From Thermus oshimai DSM 12092 (GTDB taxonomy: Bacteria > Deinococcota > Deinococci > Deinococcales > Thermaceae), in NCBI RefSeq assembly GCF_000373145.1, contig NZ_KB890614.1:158043-222042 (forward strand): a stretch of DNA of 64,000 bases, in the 5' to 3' direction. Under the pieces are notes generated by a model. That model made no database searches and was not told where the DNA came from. It saw only the letters and a list, made by a program, of their open reading frames with translations. The position numbers were made by a program, and so were the translations under genes. The first letter of the stretch is position 1, and every line of letters begins with the position of its first letter. Positions 37,395-45,174 of the stretch are shown piece by piece.

Positions 37395-37841
37395 TTACTT
37401 CAGGCCGATCTTCTTGCGCTCCTCCAGCACCTGCTGGGGGGTAAGCTTCTTGCTCCTCAGGGCCTTCACCTCATCGGCGGTGAAGGGCTTGAAGCCCTTG
37501 ACCTTCTTGTCGTCCCCCCAGGCGGTGGAGATGTGGTTGAGCAGGGCGGCGATCTCCTCGTCCTTGAGCTGGCCGTAGGCGGGCATGGCCCCGTTGTACT
37601 TCATGCCCTTCACCTCAATCGGGCCCTGGAGGCCGTTGAGGAGGACCAGGATCAGGTACTCCCGCCCGCCCTTCAGGTTCAGGACCTCGCTCACGTGGCC
37701 CGCCAGGGGCGGGAAGGCCCCGGGAAGGCCCTGCCCGGTGGCCTGGTGGCACCCCGCGCACTGGGCGTAGAGCTTGGCGCCGTCCGCCTGGGCCAAGGCC
37801 AGGCTGCCCAAAACCAGAAGCCCTAAGATGGTCCGCTTCAT
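37395..37841 (-). CDS. cycA: Cytochrome c-552
   Basis: A periplasmic mono-heme class I cytochrome c, the known electron donor to ba3-type oxidase in Thermus. The 148-residue precursor has a signal peptide (MKRTILGLLVLGSLALAQ) and the mature protein starts near QADGAKLYAQCAGCHQ with the heme site CAGCH. The Met ligand lies in KGMKYNGAMPAYGQLKDEE. The C-terminal extension (KKVKGFKPFTADEVKALR...) is typical of Thermus c-552. GGAGGG precedes the ATG at 37841. It is divergent from the sox cluster, whose enzymes likely reduce it. Confidence 0.95.
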   Translation of the reverse strand: MKRTILGLLVLGSLALAQADGAKLYAQCAGCHQATGQGLPGAFPPLAGHVSEVLNLKGGREYLILVLLNGLQGPIEVKGMKYNGAMPAYGQLKDEEIAALLNHISTAWGDDKKVKGFKPFTADEVKALRSKKLTPQQVLEERKKIGLK

Positions 37842-37860
37842 CGCTAACCCTCCGGGGGAT

Positions 37861-37889
37861 AGGGTATTTTGTCCCGGGGCCCGCGTCAA
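37861..37889 (-). promoter_or_regulatory. Promoter of cycA
   Basis: On the minus strand TTGACG (37884-37889) and TACCCT (37861-37866) are 17 bp apart. The start near 37854 leaves a short leader containing GGAGGG. Confidence 0.65.
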
Positions 37890-38126
37890 GGGGTATGGCT
37901 TTAGCCTTCCTTAAGCTATCGGTTCTCACGGAGGAAGGGGGTTACTTCGGTGAGGGCGGCCTTTGGTTTACCCGTATGGGGTTTATCCCTGCGCGAGATC
38001 CGGCTGCGCCCTCCGGGAAAGGGGAGGGTTTGACCCCCTTTGGCCTTGGGGTAAGTGTTTTGTTTTTACCCGTAAAGGAGAGGCTTATCTGTGAGGGGGT
38101 CCCCCTTTGTGAAAAGTGTATTTTTG
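37890..38126. promoter_or_regulatory. Non-coding control region between cycA and sox, with repeats
   Basis: About 240 bp with no credible gene and many T runs compared with the rest of the window. TTTACCCGTA occurs twice (37967-37976 and 38065-38074), and the second copy extends to TTTAC-CC-GTAAA, an inverted repeat. TGTGA occurs twice near 38090 and 38108, each followed by purines, with GGGGGTCCCCC between. These are candidate sites for a regulator of sulfur oxidation; none matches a motif I can name with certainty. Confidence 0.45.
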
Positions 38127-38155
38127 TTGACAAACCCCTGACGGCGCAGTAAGGT
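38127..38155 (+). promoter_or_regulatory. Promoter of the sox operon
   Basis: TTGACA (38127-38132) and TAAGGT (38150-38155) with a 17-bp spacer. Transcription would begin near 38162, leaving about 30 nt before the first ATG. Confidence 0.75.
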
Positions 38156-38192
38156 ACAAATGTCCTTGGGGTGTACCCAGGCGGAGTAGTGT

Positions 38193-38627
38193 ATGCGCCG
38201 TTACGGGGTGGCGGTTCTCCTGATGGTCCTCTTGGGGTGGGTGCAGGGCGCCCAGACCGATTTCTCCCGCTGGTATCCCTACGGCGAGGCCCTGGCCTTG
38301 GCCCAGGCCCACGGCCGGGTGGTGATGGTGTACTTCCACAGCCCCCACTGCCCTTACTGCGACCAGATGAACACCTTCGTCCTCTCCGACCCCAGGGTGG
38401 CCAGCCTCCTGGAGAGCCGCTTCGTGGTGGCCTCCGTATCCACGGAAACCCCGGAGGGCCAGGACCTGGCCCGGCGCCACCGGGTGCCGGGCAACCCTAC
38501 CTTTGTCTTCCTCGTCCCCAAAGGGGGGGCGTGGGAAGAGGTGGGCCGGCTTTTTGGCAGCCGGCCCCGGGCGCAGTTTCTGGAGGAGCTGCGCCGGATG
38601 TGCGCCAAAGGAGGTGCGTGTGAATAG
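38193..38627 (+). CDS. Periplasmic thioredoxin-like protein (SoxW/SoxS type)
   Basis: A 144-residue secreted thioredoxin-fold protein. The signal peptide MRRYGVAVLLMVLLGWVQGA precedes the redox motif CPYC in YFHSPHCPYCDQMNTFVL near residue 53; the cis-Pro loop is RVPGNPTFVF near 103. As the first gene of the sox operon it is likely to keep the carrier Cys of SoxY reduced, receiving electrons from CcdA further downstream. It overlaps soxY by 8 bp. Confidence 0.88.
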   Translation: MRRYGVAVLLMVLLGWVQGAQTDFSRWYPYGEALALAQAHGRVVMVYFHSPHCPYCDQMNTFVLSDPRVASLLESRFVVASVSTETPEGQDLARRHRVPGNPTFVFLVPKGGAWEEVGRLFGSRPRAQFLEELRRMCAKGGACE

Positions 38628-39072
38628 GCGAGGCTTTCTGAAGACCACCGGCTTGGCCCTCGGGGCCCTGGCCGTAGCCGGCTTCCCGGCCAAGGCCCAG
38701 GCCCTGGAGGGCGAGGACCTGGCCAACCTGGAGAAGGCCCTCCAGGAGGCCTTGGGCAAGGGCTTTAAGGACCTGACCCCCTCGAGCGCCATCAAGCTCA
38801 CCATGCCCGCCATCGCGGAGAGCGGGGCCAACGTGCCCGCGGAGGTGGAGGTGAACCTGCCCTCTAACCAGATCAAGGCGGTGCACCTCTTCGCGGACAA
38901 GAACCCCACCCCGAGGCTCGTCACCTTCATGCCCATGAAGGCCCTGCCCTACTACGCCACCCGGGTCCGCCTGGCGGAGACCACGGCGGTGCGGGCGGTG
39001 GTGGAGACCACCGACGGCAAGCTCCTTCTGGCCTCGGCCAGCACCCGCGTGACCGTGGGTGGGTGCGGTTAA
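38620..39072 (+). CDS. soxY: Thiosulfate oxidation carrier protein SoxY
   Basis: The swinging-arm carrier that holds sulfur intermediates as cysteine S-conjugates. The 150-residue precursor begins with a Tat signal (NRRGFLKTTGLALGALAV) and ends with VTVGGCG, whose Cys is the attachment site. The C-terminal GGCG is one Gly shorter than the usual GGCGG. GTG at 38620, with AAAGGAGG upstream, gives the Tat signal; longer frames lie inside the thioredoxin gene. SoxZ follows 12 bp later. Confidence 0.94.
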   Translation: MNRRGFLKTTGLALGALAVAGFPAKAQALEGEDLANLEKALQEALGKGFKDLTPSSAIKLTMPAIAESGANVPAEVEVNLPSNQIKAVHLFADKNPTPRLVTFMPMKALPYYATRVRLAETTAVRAVVETTDGKLLLASASTRVTVGGCG

Positions 39073-39084
39073 AGGAGGTAGACC

Positions 39085-39411
39085 ATGGCCATCCGTGTGA
39101 TCGTACGCCTAACGCCCGCCAAGCCCAAGGCGGGGGAGGAAGTGAAGCTCCAGGCGGTGGCCCAGCACCCCAACGAGCCCGGCACCCGTCGGGATGCGGA
39201 GGGGAAGCTCATCCCCGCCAAGTACATCAACCTGGTAGAGGTCTACTTTGAGGGGGAAAAGGTCTCGGAGGCCCGCCCCGGCCCCTCCACCAGCGCCAAC
39301 CCCCTCTACGGCTTCAAGTTCAAGGCGGAGAAGCCGGGCACCTTCGTGGTAAGGCTGAAGGACACCGACGGGGATACGGGCGAGGGTTCCGTCAAGCTGG
39401 AGCTGGCGTAG
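39085..39411 (+). CDS. soxZ: Thiosulfate oxidation carrier complex protein SoxZ
   Basis: The partner of SoxY, 108 residues, with an immunoglobulin-like beta fold and no signal peptide: it is exported by riding with the Tat-targeted SoxY. Characteristic stretches are IRVIVRLTPAKPKAGEEVKL at the start, YINLVEVYFEGEKV near residue 47, and NPLYGFKFKAEKPGTF near 72. AAAGGAGG precedes the ATG. A strong hairpin lies just after the stop. Confidence 0.95.
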   Translation: MAIRVIVRLTPAKPKAGEEVKLQAVAQHPNEPGTRRDAEGKLIPAKYINLVEVYFEGEKVSEARPGPSTSANPLYGFKFKAEKPGTFVVRLKDTDGDTGEGSVKLELA

Positions 39412-39416
39412 GCGAG

Positions 39417-39441
39417 GCGCCCGGGGGAACCCGGGCGCTTT
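39417..39441 (+). terminator. Intra-operon hairpin between soxZ and soxA
   Basis: A perfect 9-bp stem (39417-39425 with 39430-39438) with a GGAA loop followed by TTTAT, 6 bp after the soxZ stop. It is a partial terminator or an RNA-stabilising 3' end for the soxYZ message; the ribosome site GGAGG of soxA follows. Confidence 0.6.
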
Positions 39442-39454
39442 ATGGAGGTGGGGT

Positions 39455-40222
39455 ATGCGGGTATGGGTTTGGGGCGTTTTTCTGGCCCTCATGGCGTTCG
39501 CCCAAGGCACGGACCCGCGGGAGGAGGCCAAACGCCAAAAGGAGCTCCTCCTCCAGACCGCGGGCATCCTGCCCACGGAGCTGGTGGTCCAGCAGGGGGA
39601 GGAGCTCTTTAACCGCAAGGGGCCTTCTGGGAAGACCATGGCCGAGTGCGATTTCGGCCTGGGGAAGGGGGTGCTGGAGGGAGCGGCCGCCCGGCTTCCC
39701 CGCTACTTCCTGGATACGGGCCGGGTGGAGGACCTGGACGGCCGCATCGTGACCTGCCTGACCAGGGTCCTGGGCTACAAACCCCAGGAGGTGAAGCGGC
39801 AGGAGGTGGTGGCCCTGGCCTTTTACATCGCCAGCAAGTCCACCGGGCACAGGATCCAGGTGCGCCTCCTCTTCCCGGAAGAGAGGGCCCTTTACGCCTT
39901 GGGGGAAAAGCTCTTCTACGCCCGAAGCGGCCAGCGGGACATCGGTTGCGCCACCTGCCATATAACCTACGTCAAGCGCCGGGCGGGGGTCCTGCCCTAC
40001 GCGGACGTCCTGGGGGAGGACAAGTCCTGGACCCACTGGCCCGCCTACCGCTACTCCAACGACCAGATCTGGACCATGCAGGACCGCATCCGGGCCTGCT
40101 ACGGCAACATCGGCCACCCGCAGCCCAATTTTTACTCCACGCCCATCCTGGCCCTAGAGCTCTTCCTGGCCTATAACAACAACGGGGCCGTGGTGGAAGA
40201 GTGGCCCGCCTTCGTGCGGTAG
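39455..40222 (+). CDS. soxA: Sulfur oxidation c-type cytochrome SoxA (copy 1)
   Basis: With SoxX forms the cytochrome that joins thiosulfate to the SoxY cysteine. The 255-residue precursor has a signal peptide ending near AFAQG. It is the mono-heme form: one CATCH site (Cys165, Cys168, His169), while Cys in AECDFGLG and TCLTRV probably form a disulfide where di-heme SoxA has a second heme. The Cys in RIRACYGNIGHPQPNF is the active-site heme ligand that carries the persulfide. The second copy lies at 43086. Confidence 0.93.
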   Translation: MRVWVWGVFLALMAFAQGTDPREEAKRQKELLLQTAGILPTELVVQQGEELFNRKGPSGKTMAECDFGLGKGVLEGAAARLPRYFLDTGRVEDLDGRIVTCLTRVLGYKPQEVKRQEVVALAFYIASKSTGHRIQVRLLFPEERALYALGEKLFYARSGQRDIGCATCHITYVKRRAGVLPYADVLGEDKSWTHWPAYRYSNDQIWTMQDRIRACYGNIGHPQPNFYSTPILALELFLAYNNNGAVVEEWPAFVR

Positions 40223-40234
40223 AAGGGGGTAGCC

Positions 40235-40807
40235 ATGCGGAAGCTTGCCATCCCACTTCTCCTCCTGGTCTTGGCCCTGGCCTTGGCCCAGCGGTACTTC
40301 ACGGAGGAAGAGCTTAAGCGCATCCAGGAGGGCGGCAAGGCTTATTCGGAGGTCTTCATCAACCAGCGCCCGGACCAGGCCCTTTGCTCCCTGCACAAAA
40401 ACCGCCTTCCCGCGGAGCTCCTTCCCAAGTTCATAGAAGAGCAGCGGGCCCTCATCCGCTACCCCGCGGACGGGAAGCTCATGGGGGACTGGCGCAAGGG
40501 TGGGGCCATCTTCAACAACCTGCAGAAGGCCAACTGCTTCTCCTGCCACTTTGGCTCCCCTGTGCACCTGGGGGGGGACGTGGGGCCCAGCCTGGAGAAG
40601 TACGGTCTCCAGCGGGGCCAGTCGGAGGCGGTCCAGCGCTACACCTACGAGGTGATTTACAACTCCTGGGCCTACTTCCCCTGCACGGTCATGTACCGCT
40701 TTGGGGCCTTGGGGGGCCTCACCCCGGAGGAGATCGCCGACGTGGTGGCCTACCTCCTGGACCCTGAGTCCGACTTCAACACCAAGCCCGCGGTGGGGTC
40801 GCGATGA
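40235..40807 (+). CDS. soxX: Sulfur oxidation c-type cytochrome SoxX (copy 1)
   Basis: The small subunit of SoxAX, 190 residues. A signal peptide (MRKLAIPLLLLVLALALA) is followed by a helical stretch and the heme motif CFSCH in LQKANCFSCHFGSP near residue 101. The axial Met is in PCTVMYRFGALGGLTPEE near 157. GDVGPSLEKYG is conserved in SoxX. Its last 4 bp overlap the soxB start, so translation is probably coupled. Confidence 0.92.
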   Translation: MRKLAIPLLLLVLALALAQRYFTEEELKRIQEGGKAYSEVFINQRPDQALCSLHKNRLPAELLPKFIEEQRALIRYPADGKLMGDWRKGGAIFNNLQKANCFSCHFGSPVHLGGDVGPSLEKYGLQRGQSEAVQRYTYEVIYNSWAYFPCTVMYRFGALGGLTPEEIADVVAYLLDPESDFNTKPAVGSR

Positions 40808-42525
40808 ACCGAAGGGAGCTCCTCTTCCTGCTCTCCGCCCTGGCCGGCCTTTCCCCTAAGGCCCTGGCCCAGGTGCTGGAGAACCCGTCCAAGCTTTACG
40901 ACCTTCCCCCTTACGGGGAGGCCACCCTCCTTTACTTCTCGGACCTCCACGGCCAGGCCTTCCCCCACCACTTCATGGAGCCCCCGAACCTCATCGCCCC
41001 CAAGCCCCTCATGGGGCGGCCCGGGTACCTCACGGGGGAGGCCATCCTGCGCTACTACGGGGTGCCTCGAGGCTCCCTTCTCGCCCACCTCCTCTCCTAC
41101 CTGGACTTCGTAGAGCTGGCCCGGGCCTTCGGCCCCTTGGGTGGGTTCAGCGCCCTCACCGCCCTCATCCGAACGCAGAAGGCCCAGGTGGAGGCGGAAG
41201 GGGGGAAGGCCCTGGTCCTGGACGGGGGGGACACCTGGACCAACTCCGGGCTTTCCCTCCTCACCCAGGGGGAGGCCATCGTGGAGTGGCAGAACCTGGT
41301 GGGGGTGGACCACATGGTCTCCCATTGGGAGTGGACCCTGGGGCGGGCGCGGGTGGAGGAGCTCCTCAGTCGGTTTGGGGGGGAGCTCCTCTCCTACAAC
41401 GTGGTGGACGAGCTTTTCGGAGATCCCCTTTTTCCCGCCTACCGCCTCCACCGGGTGGGGCCTTACGCCCTCGCGGTGGTGGGGGCCAGCTACCCCTACG
41501 TGAAGGTCTCCCACCCCGAGGAGTTCACCGAGGGGCTTTCCTTTGCCCTGGACGTGCGCCGGCTCCAGGAGGCGGTGGACCGGGCCCGGGCCGAAGGGGC
41601 GGACGCGGTGGTCCTCCTCTCCCACAACGGCCTCCAGCTGGACGCGGCCCTGGCGGAGCGGGTGCAGGGGATAGACCTCATCCTCTCCGGCCACACCCAC
41701 GACCTCACCCCCCTGCCTTGGCGGGTGGGGAAGACCTGGATCGTGGCGGGGAGCACCGCGGGGAAGGCCCTCATGCGGGTGGACCTGAAGCTCAAGAAGG
41801 GAGGGGTGGCCAACCTGCGGGTGCGGGTGCTGCCGGTTCTGGCGAACCACCTTCCCAAGGCCGAGGACGTGGAGGCCTTCTTGGAGGAGAAGACCGCCCC
41901 CCACCGGGACCACCTCTTCGCCCCCCTGGCGGTCACCGAAACCCTCCTCTACAAGCGGGACACCCTCTACTCCACCTGGGACCAGCTGGTGGGGGAGGCG
42001 GTGCGGGCCACCTATCCGGAGGTGGAGGTGGTCTTCAGCCCCGCGGTGCGCTGGGGGACCACCCTTCTCCCCGGCCAGGCCATCACCTACGACCACCTCT
42101 ACGCCTACCTGGGCTTCACCTACCCCGAGCTCTACCTCTTCTACCTCAGGGGGGAGCAGATCCGGAACGTGCTGGAGGACATCGCCAGCAACGTCTTCAC
42201 CCCCGACCCCTTCTACCAGCAGGGGGGGGACGTGAGCCGGGCGGTGGGCCTGCGGTACGTCCTGGACCCCGACGCCCCCGCGGGCCGGCGCATCCGGGAG
42301 GTGGAGGTGGGGGGGAGGCCCCTAGACCCGAACCGCCGCTATTTGGTGGCCGCCTACGGGGGGAGGCTCCAGCGGGTGGGGGAGGCCAAGCCCGGGTATG
42401 AGCCCAGGCCCATCCACGAGGTGGTGGCGGCCTACCTGAAGTCCGTGGGGCGGGTGCGCGTCCTGCCCGAGCCCAACGTGCGCGTTCTGGGGCGCAACTA
42501 CCGTGTACCGGAGGTGACGGGATGA
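40804..42525 (+). CDS. soxB: Thiosulfohydrolase SoxB
   Basis: A di-manganese hydrolase that removes sulfate from the SoxY-bound sulfonate. The 573-residue precursor has a twin-Arg leader (NRRELLFLLSALAGL). The metallophosphoesterase motifs are YFSDLHGQAFPHH near residue 47, LDGGDTWTNSG near 140, VLLSHNGLQ near 278 and ILSGHTHDL near 299. The 5'-nucleotidase-like C-terminal domain spans about 375-560. The Thermus enzyme has been studied structurally. It sits at the centre of the A-X-B-X-A arrangement. Confidence 0.97.
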   Translation: MNRRELLFLLSALAGLSPKALAQVLENPSKLYDLPPYGEATLLYFSDLHGQAFPHHFMEPPNLIAPKPLMGRPGYLTGEAILRYYGVPRGSLLAHLLSYLDFVELARAFGPLGGFSALTALIRTQKAQVEAEGGKALVLDGGDTWTNSGLSLLTQGEAIVEWQNLVGVDHMVSHWEWTLGRARVEELLSRFGGELLSYNVVDELFGDPLFPAYRLHRVGPYALAVVGASYPYVKVSHPEEFTEGLSFALDVRRLQEAVDRARAEGADAVVLLSHNGLQLDAALAERVQGIDLILSGHTHDLTPLPWRVGKTWIVAGSTAGKALMRVDLKLKKGGVANLRVRVLPVLANHLPKAEDVEAFLEEKTAPHRDHLFAPLAVTETLLYKRDTLYSTWDQLVGEAVRATYPEVEVVFSPAVRWGTTLLPGQAITYDHLYAYLGFTYPELYLFYLRGEQIRNVLEDIASNVFTPDPFYQQGGDVSRAVGLRYVLDPDAPAGRRIREVEVGGRPLDPNRRYLVAAYGGRLQRVGEAKPGYEPRPIHEVVAAYLKSVGRVRVLPEPNVRVLGRNYRVPEVTG

Positions 42526-43082
42526 AGCGAAGTGCGGTTTTGGCCATAGGTCTTTTGCTCCTGGGCCTCGGGTTTTCCCAGTTAAGCCCCTTCAAGGCCC
42601 GGCTCCAGGCGGCCATCCAGTCCGGTGGCCCCGAGTTTGCCCAGGTGATGCTGGGCCAGGATAAGGCCCAGGCCCTCTGCACCCAGTACCGGGACAAGCT
42701 CCCCCCCGAGCTCATCCCGGCCTTCCTGGAGGAGCAGAAGGCCCTCATCAAGTACCCCCAGAACGGGAAGCTCATGGGGGACTGGAAGAACGGGGAGAAG
42801 GTCTTCACCGACCCCAGGCGGGGGAACTGCTACGCCTGCCACCAGGGGGTGGCGGACGAGGTGGCCCACGGCACCATGGGGCCGAGCCTCCTGAACTACG
42901 GGGCCAGGGGCCAGTCCGAGGCGGTGGTGCGCTACACCTACGAGAAGATCTACAACGCCTGGGCCTTCGTGCCCTGCTCCCTCATGTACCGGGGCGGGGT
43001 GCACGGCCTCTTCACCCCTGAGGAGACCGCGGACCTGGTGGCCTTCCTCTTGGACCCTGAGTCCCCCATCAACCGGAGGTGA
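42522..43082 (+). CDS. soxX2: Sulfur oxidation c-type cytochrome SoxX (copy 2)
   Basis: A paralog of the first SoxX, 186 residues, with signal peptide (MKRSAVLAIGLLLLGLGFSQ), heme site CYACH near residue 105 and the Met ligand in PCSLMYRGGVHGLFTPEE. The two SoxX proteins share LCxxxxDKLPPEL-like and KLMGDWKNG segments, so both are true SoxX. It overlaps soxB by 4 bp (ATGA) and is followed 3 bp later by soxA copy 2. Confidence 0.9.
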   Translation: MKRSAVLAIGLLLLGLGFSQLSPFKARLQAAIQSGGPEFAQVMLGQDKAQALCTQYRDKLPPELIPAFLEEQKALIKYPQNGKLMGDWKNGEKVFTDPRRGNCYACHQGVADEVAHGTMGPSLLNYGARGQSEAVVRYTYEKIYNAWAFVPCSLMYRGGVHGLFTPEETADLVAFLLDPESPINRR

Positions 43083-43085
43083 GCT

Positions 43086-43880
43086 GTGAGGAAGCGCCTT
43101 GTTCCTGTTCTGTTGGGCTTGGCTGGCCTCGGGGCCCTCTTCGCCTACACCCAAGGGCAGAAGCCCCTGGACCCCTTTGAGGAGGCCATGCGCCAGCGGC
43201 AGATGTACCTGGAAACCTTCGGCGTGCTCCCCGGGGAGCTCTTCGTGGAGGAGGGCAAGGAGCTCTTCCACCGCAAAGGGCCTTCCGGGAAGACCCTCGA
43301 GGCCTGCGACTTCGGCAAGGGGCCTGGGGTGCTGGAAGGGGTCTACGCCATCCTGCCCAGGTACTTCCCCGATAGCCGCAAGGTGGAGGACCTGGAAAGC
43401 CGGGTCTACACCTGCATGCAGACCGTCCAGGGGTATAAGCCAGGGGAGATCAAGCGGGAGGAGGTGCAGGCCATCACCACCTACATCGCTTCCTTCTCCT
43501 CCAAGGCCAAGATCCAGGTGGTGCCCAAGCACCCGGAGGAGCTGGCCATGTACAACCTGGGCCGGGAGCTCTGGTATACCCGTGCCGGGAGCCGGGACAT
43601 GAGCTGCGCGGTCTGCCACGACCAGTACGCCGGCCAGAGGGTGCGCCTCTCCCCGGTGCGGAGCCCCAAGCAGGGCCTGGGGAACGAGTGGCCGGCCTAC
43701 CGCTTTGAGGCGGACAAGCTCTACACCATGGAGGACCGGATCAACTTCTGCTACGAGTCCATCGGCATCCACCCCCCCGCCTTCTACTCCGAGCCCCACA
43801 TCGCCCTTACGGTCTACATGCTGGCCGAGGCCACCAAGGCGGGGAAGACCTTTGAGGAGCTCCCCTTCTTCACCCGCTAG
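43086..43880 (+). CDS. soxA2: Sulfur oxidation c-type cytochrome SoxA (copy 2)
   Basis: A paralog of the first SoxA, 264 residues, GTG start. It shares the KGPSGKT(L/M)xxCDFGxGxGVLEG segment and has one heme site, CAVCH near residue 176, and the active-site Cys in RINFCYESIGIHPPAF. The presumed disulfide cysteines (ACDFG, YTCMQT) are also kept. All catalytic features are present, so it is probably functional with the adjacent SoxX2. Confidence 0.91.
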   Translation: MRKRLVPVLLGLAGLGALFAYTQGQKPLDPFEEAMRQRQMYLETFGVLPGELFVEEGKELFHRKGPSGKTLEACDFGKGPGVLEGVYAILPRYFPDSRKVEDLESRVYTCMQTVQGYKPGEIKREEVQAITTYIASFSSKAKIQVVPKHPEELAMYNLGRELWYTRAGSRDMSCAVCHDQYAGQRVRLSPVRSPKQGLGNEWPAYRFEADKLYTMEDRINFCYESIGIHPPAFYSEPHIALTVYMLAEATKAGKTFEELPFFTR

Positions 43881-43882
43881 CC

Positions 43883-44314
43883 ATGCGTAGGCGCGACCTC
43901 CTCCTTTTCCTCCCCCTCCTCCCCCTGGCCCGGGGGGCGGAGGGGGAGGGGTGGGTCCAGGCCTTTGGAACCTTCATAGAAAAGGTACCCCCGGCGAGCT
44001 ACCTGGTCTACCCCACGGAGGCCGCGGACCTCCTCCTCTTTGAGCCCTTGGTCCTGGACGTGCGCACGGAGGAGGAGCGCAAAAAGGGGTACATCCCGGG
44101 CTCGGTGCACATCTACGCGGGCCAGGTGCCGAGGCGCCTTTCCGAGCTCCCCAAGGATAAGGAGGCCCTCATCCTGGTCTACTGCAACTCGGGGAGCGTT
44201 TCCATGGTGGTGGCCGCCTTCCTACAGGCGGCCGGGTACAAGAACGCGAAGAACATCGCCCATGGGTTCAAGGGCTGGCTGGACGCCGGCCTGCCGGTGG
44301 AGGGAGGATCATGA
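43883..44314 (+). CDS. Periplasmic rhodanese-domain sulfurtransferase
   Basis: A single-domain rhodanese of 143 residues with an N-terminal export signal (RRRDLLLFLPLLPLARG). LVLDVRTEEERKKGYIPGSVH near residue 55 is the family core, and the catalytic Cys is in LVYCNSGSVSMVVAAFL near 97. The signal suggests it handles sulfane sulfur outside the membrane, alongside the Sox proteins. It begins 2 bp after soxA2 and overlaps the next gene by 4 bp. Confidence 0.9.
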   Translation: MRRRDLLLFLPLLPLARGAEGEGWVQAFGTFIEKVPPASYLVYPTEAADLLLFEPLVLDVRTEEERKKGYIPGSVHIYAGQVPRRLSELPKDKEALILVYCNSGSVSMVVAAFLQAAGYKNAKNIAHGFKGWLDAGLPVEGGS

Positions 44315-45162
44315 GGAAGCTTTTTGCGCTCTTTTTGGTGGCGGGCCTTTCCCTGGCCCAATCTCTCCTGGTGGAGGTGCGGGGAAGCCTCGAGGCGGTG
44401 GAGGGGAGGACCCTGGCCGCCCTCAAGGCGGTGGGCCTGGAGCCCGACCGGGTGCTGAACCTGGGGGAGCAGGTGCGCCAGGTGACGGGGCCCGGCTTCC
44501 CCGACTACCGGCTCATCGTCCTCAAGCCGGAAAAGGGGAGCCTCGAGGCGGTGAGCAAGAACCCCATGGCGGCCATCGTCCTGCCCCCCACGGTGTTCAT
44601 CACCGGAGGGGGGGAGCGGTACACCGTGGGCACCTTTGACGGCCGCCTCCTTTTTGGGATGCTGGGGGTGTACGGGGGCGAGGTGGAGCGGCTCACCTGG
44701 CGGCTGGAGGCCGCGCTGGGCCGGCTTGGGGTGGTGAAGCGCCTGCCTCCGGCCATGATGCCCGACCCCTCTAGCGGCATGATGCCCGCCCTTTTCTACC
44801 GCGTCCCCAACGCCGCCCTGGAGGACGTGGTCCTCCAGGTGGAGGCGGAACTGGCGGCAAACGGCCTTAACCTCCTCCCCAACGTGAAGGTGGGCCCGGT
44901 GACGGTGATCATGCCCTGCAAGAGCGAGTGGGCCCGGATCATGTTCCTCACCCAGCCCGCGGGGGGCTTCGCTGCACCCTGCCGCTTCTTCGCCATGCAG
45001 ATGGGCAAGGACGTCCTGGTGGGGGCCATCGAGCCCATGCTCATGACCATCATGCCCGGGGTCATGGGCTCCCCTGCGGTGGCCATGCTCCAGGAGGCCC
45101 GCCAGGTGATGAGCTCCGTTTTGGAGACCGTGGGCGGGGTGCCCTACCGCCCTGGTCCATAA
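44311..45162 (+). CDS. Secreted protein with two DUF302 domains
   Basis: A 283-residue protein with a signal peptide (MRKLFALFLVAGLSLAQS). Two related halves are visible: VRGSLEAVEGRTLAALKAVGL then a second unit beginning near LYRVPNA-like FYRVPNAALEDVVLQVEAEL. Both fit the DUF302 fold, whose members often sit in sulfur-oxidation or heavy-metal clusters with unknown roles. The region after residue 180 has two Cys (MPCKSEW, APCRFF) and many Met residues (MLMTIMPGVM). Function unknown; a sulfur or heme ligand is conceivable. Confidence 0.8.
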   Translation: MRKLFALFLVAGLSLAQSLLVEVRGSLEAVEGRTLAALKAVGLEPDRVLNLGEQVRQVTGPGFPDYRLIVLKPEKGSLEAVSKNPMAAIVLPPTVFITGGGERYTVGTFDGRLLFGMLGVYGGEVERLTWRLEAALGRLGVVKRLPPAMMPDPSSGMMPALFYRVPNAALEDVVLQVEAELAANGLNLLPNVKVGPVTVIMPCKSEWARIMFLTQPAGGFAAPCRFFAMQMGKDVLVGAIEPMLMTIMPGVMGSPAVAMLQEARQVMSSVLETVGGVPYRPGP

Positions 45163-45174
45163 GGGAGGGAACGC

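Noticed and set aside
38094-38105. GGGGGTCCCCC as a terminator in the sox upstream region
   Set aside because: The loop is a single base, so the RNA hairpin would be short, and there is no gene upstream on that strand to terminate.
38085-38936. Minus-strand frame covering the sox promoter and soxY
   Set aside because: Crosses a consensus promoter and has no recognisable protein features; shadow of the sox genes.
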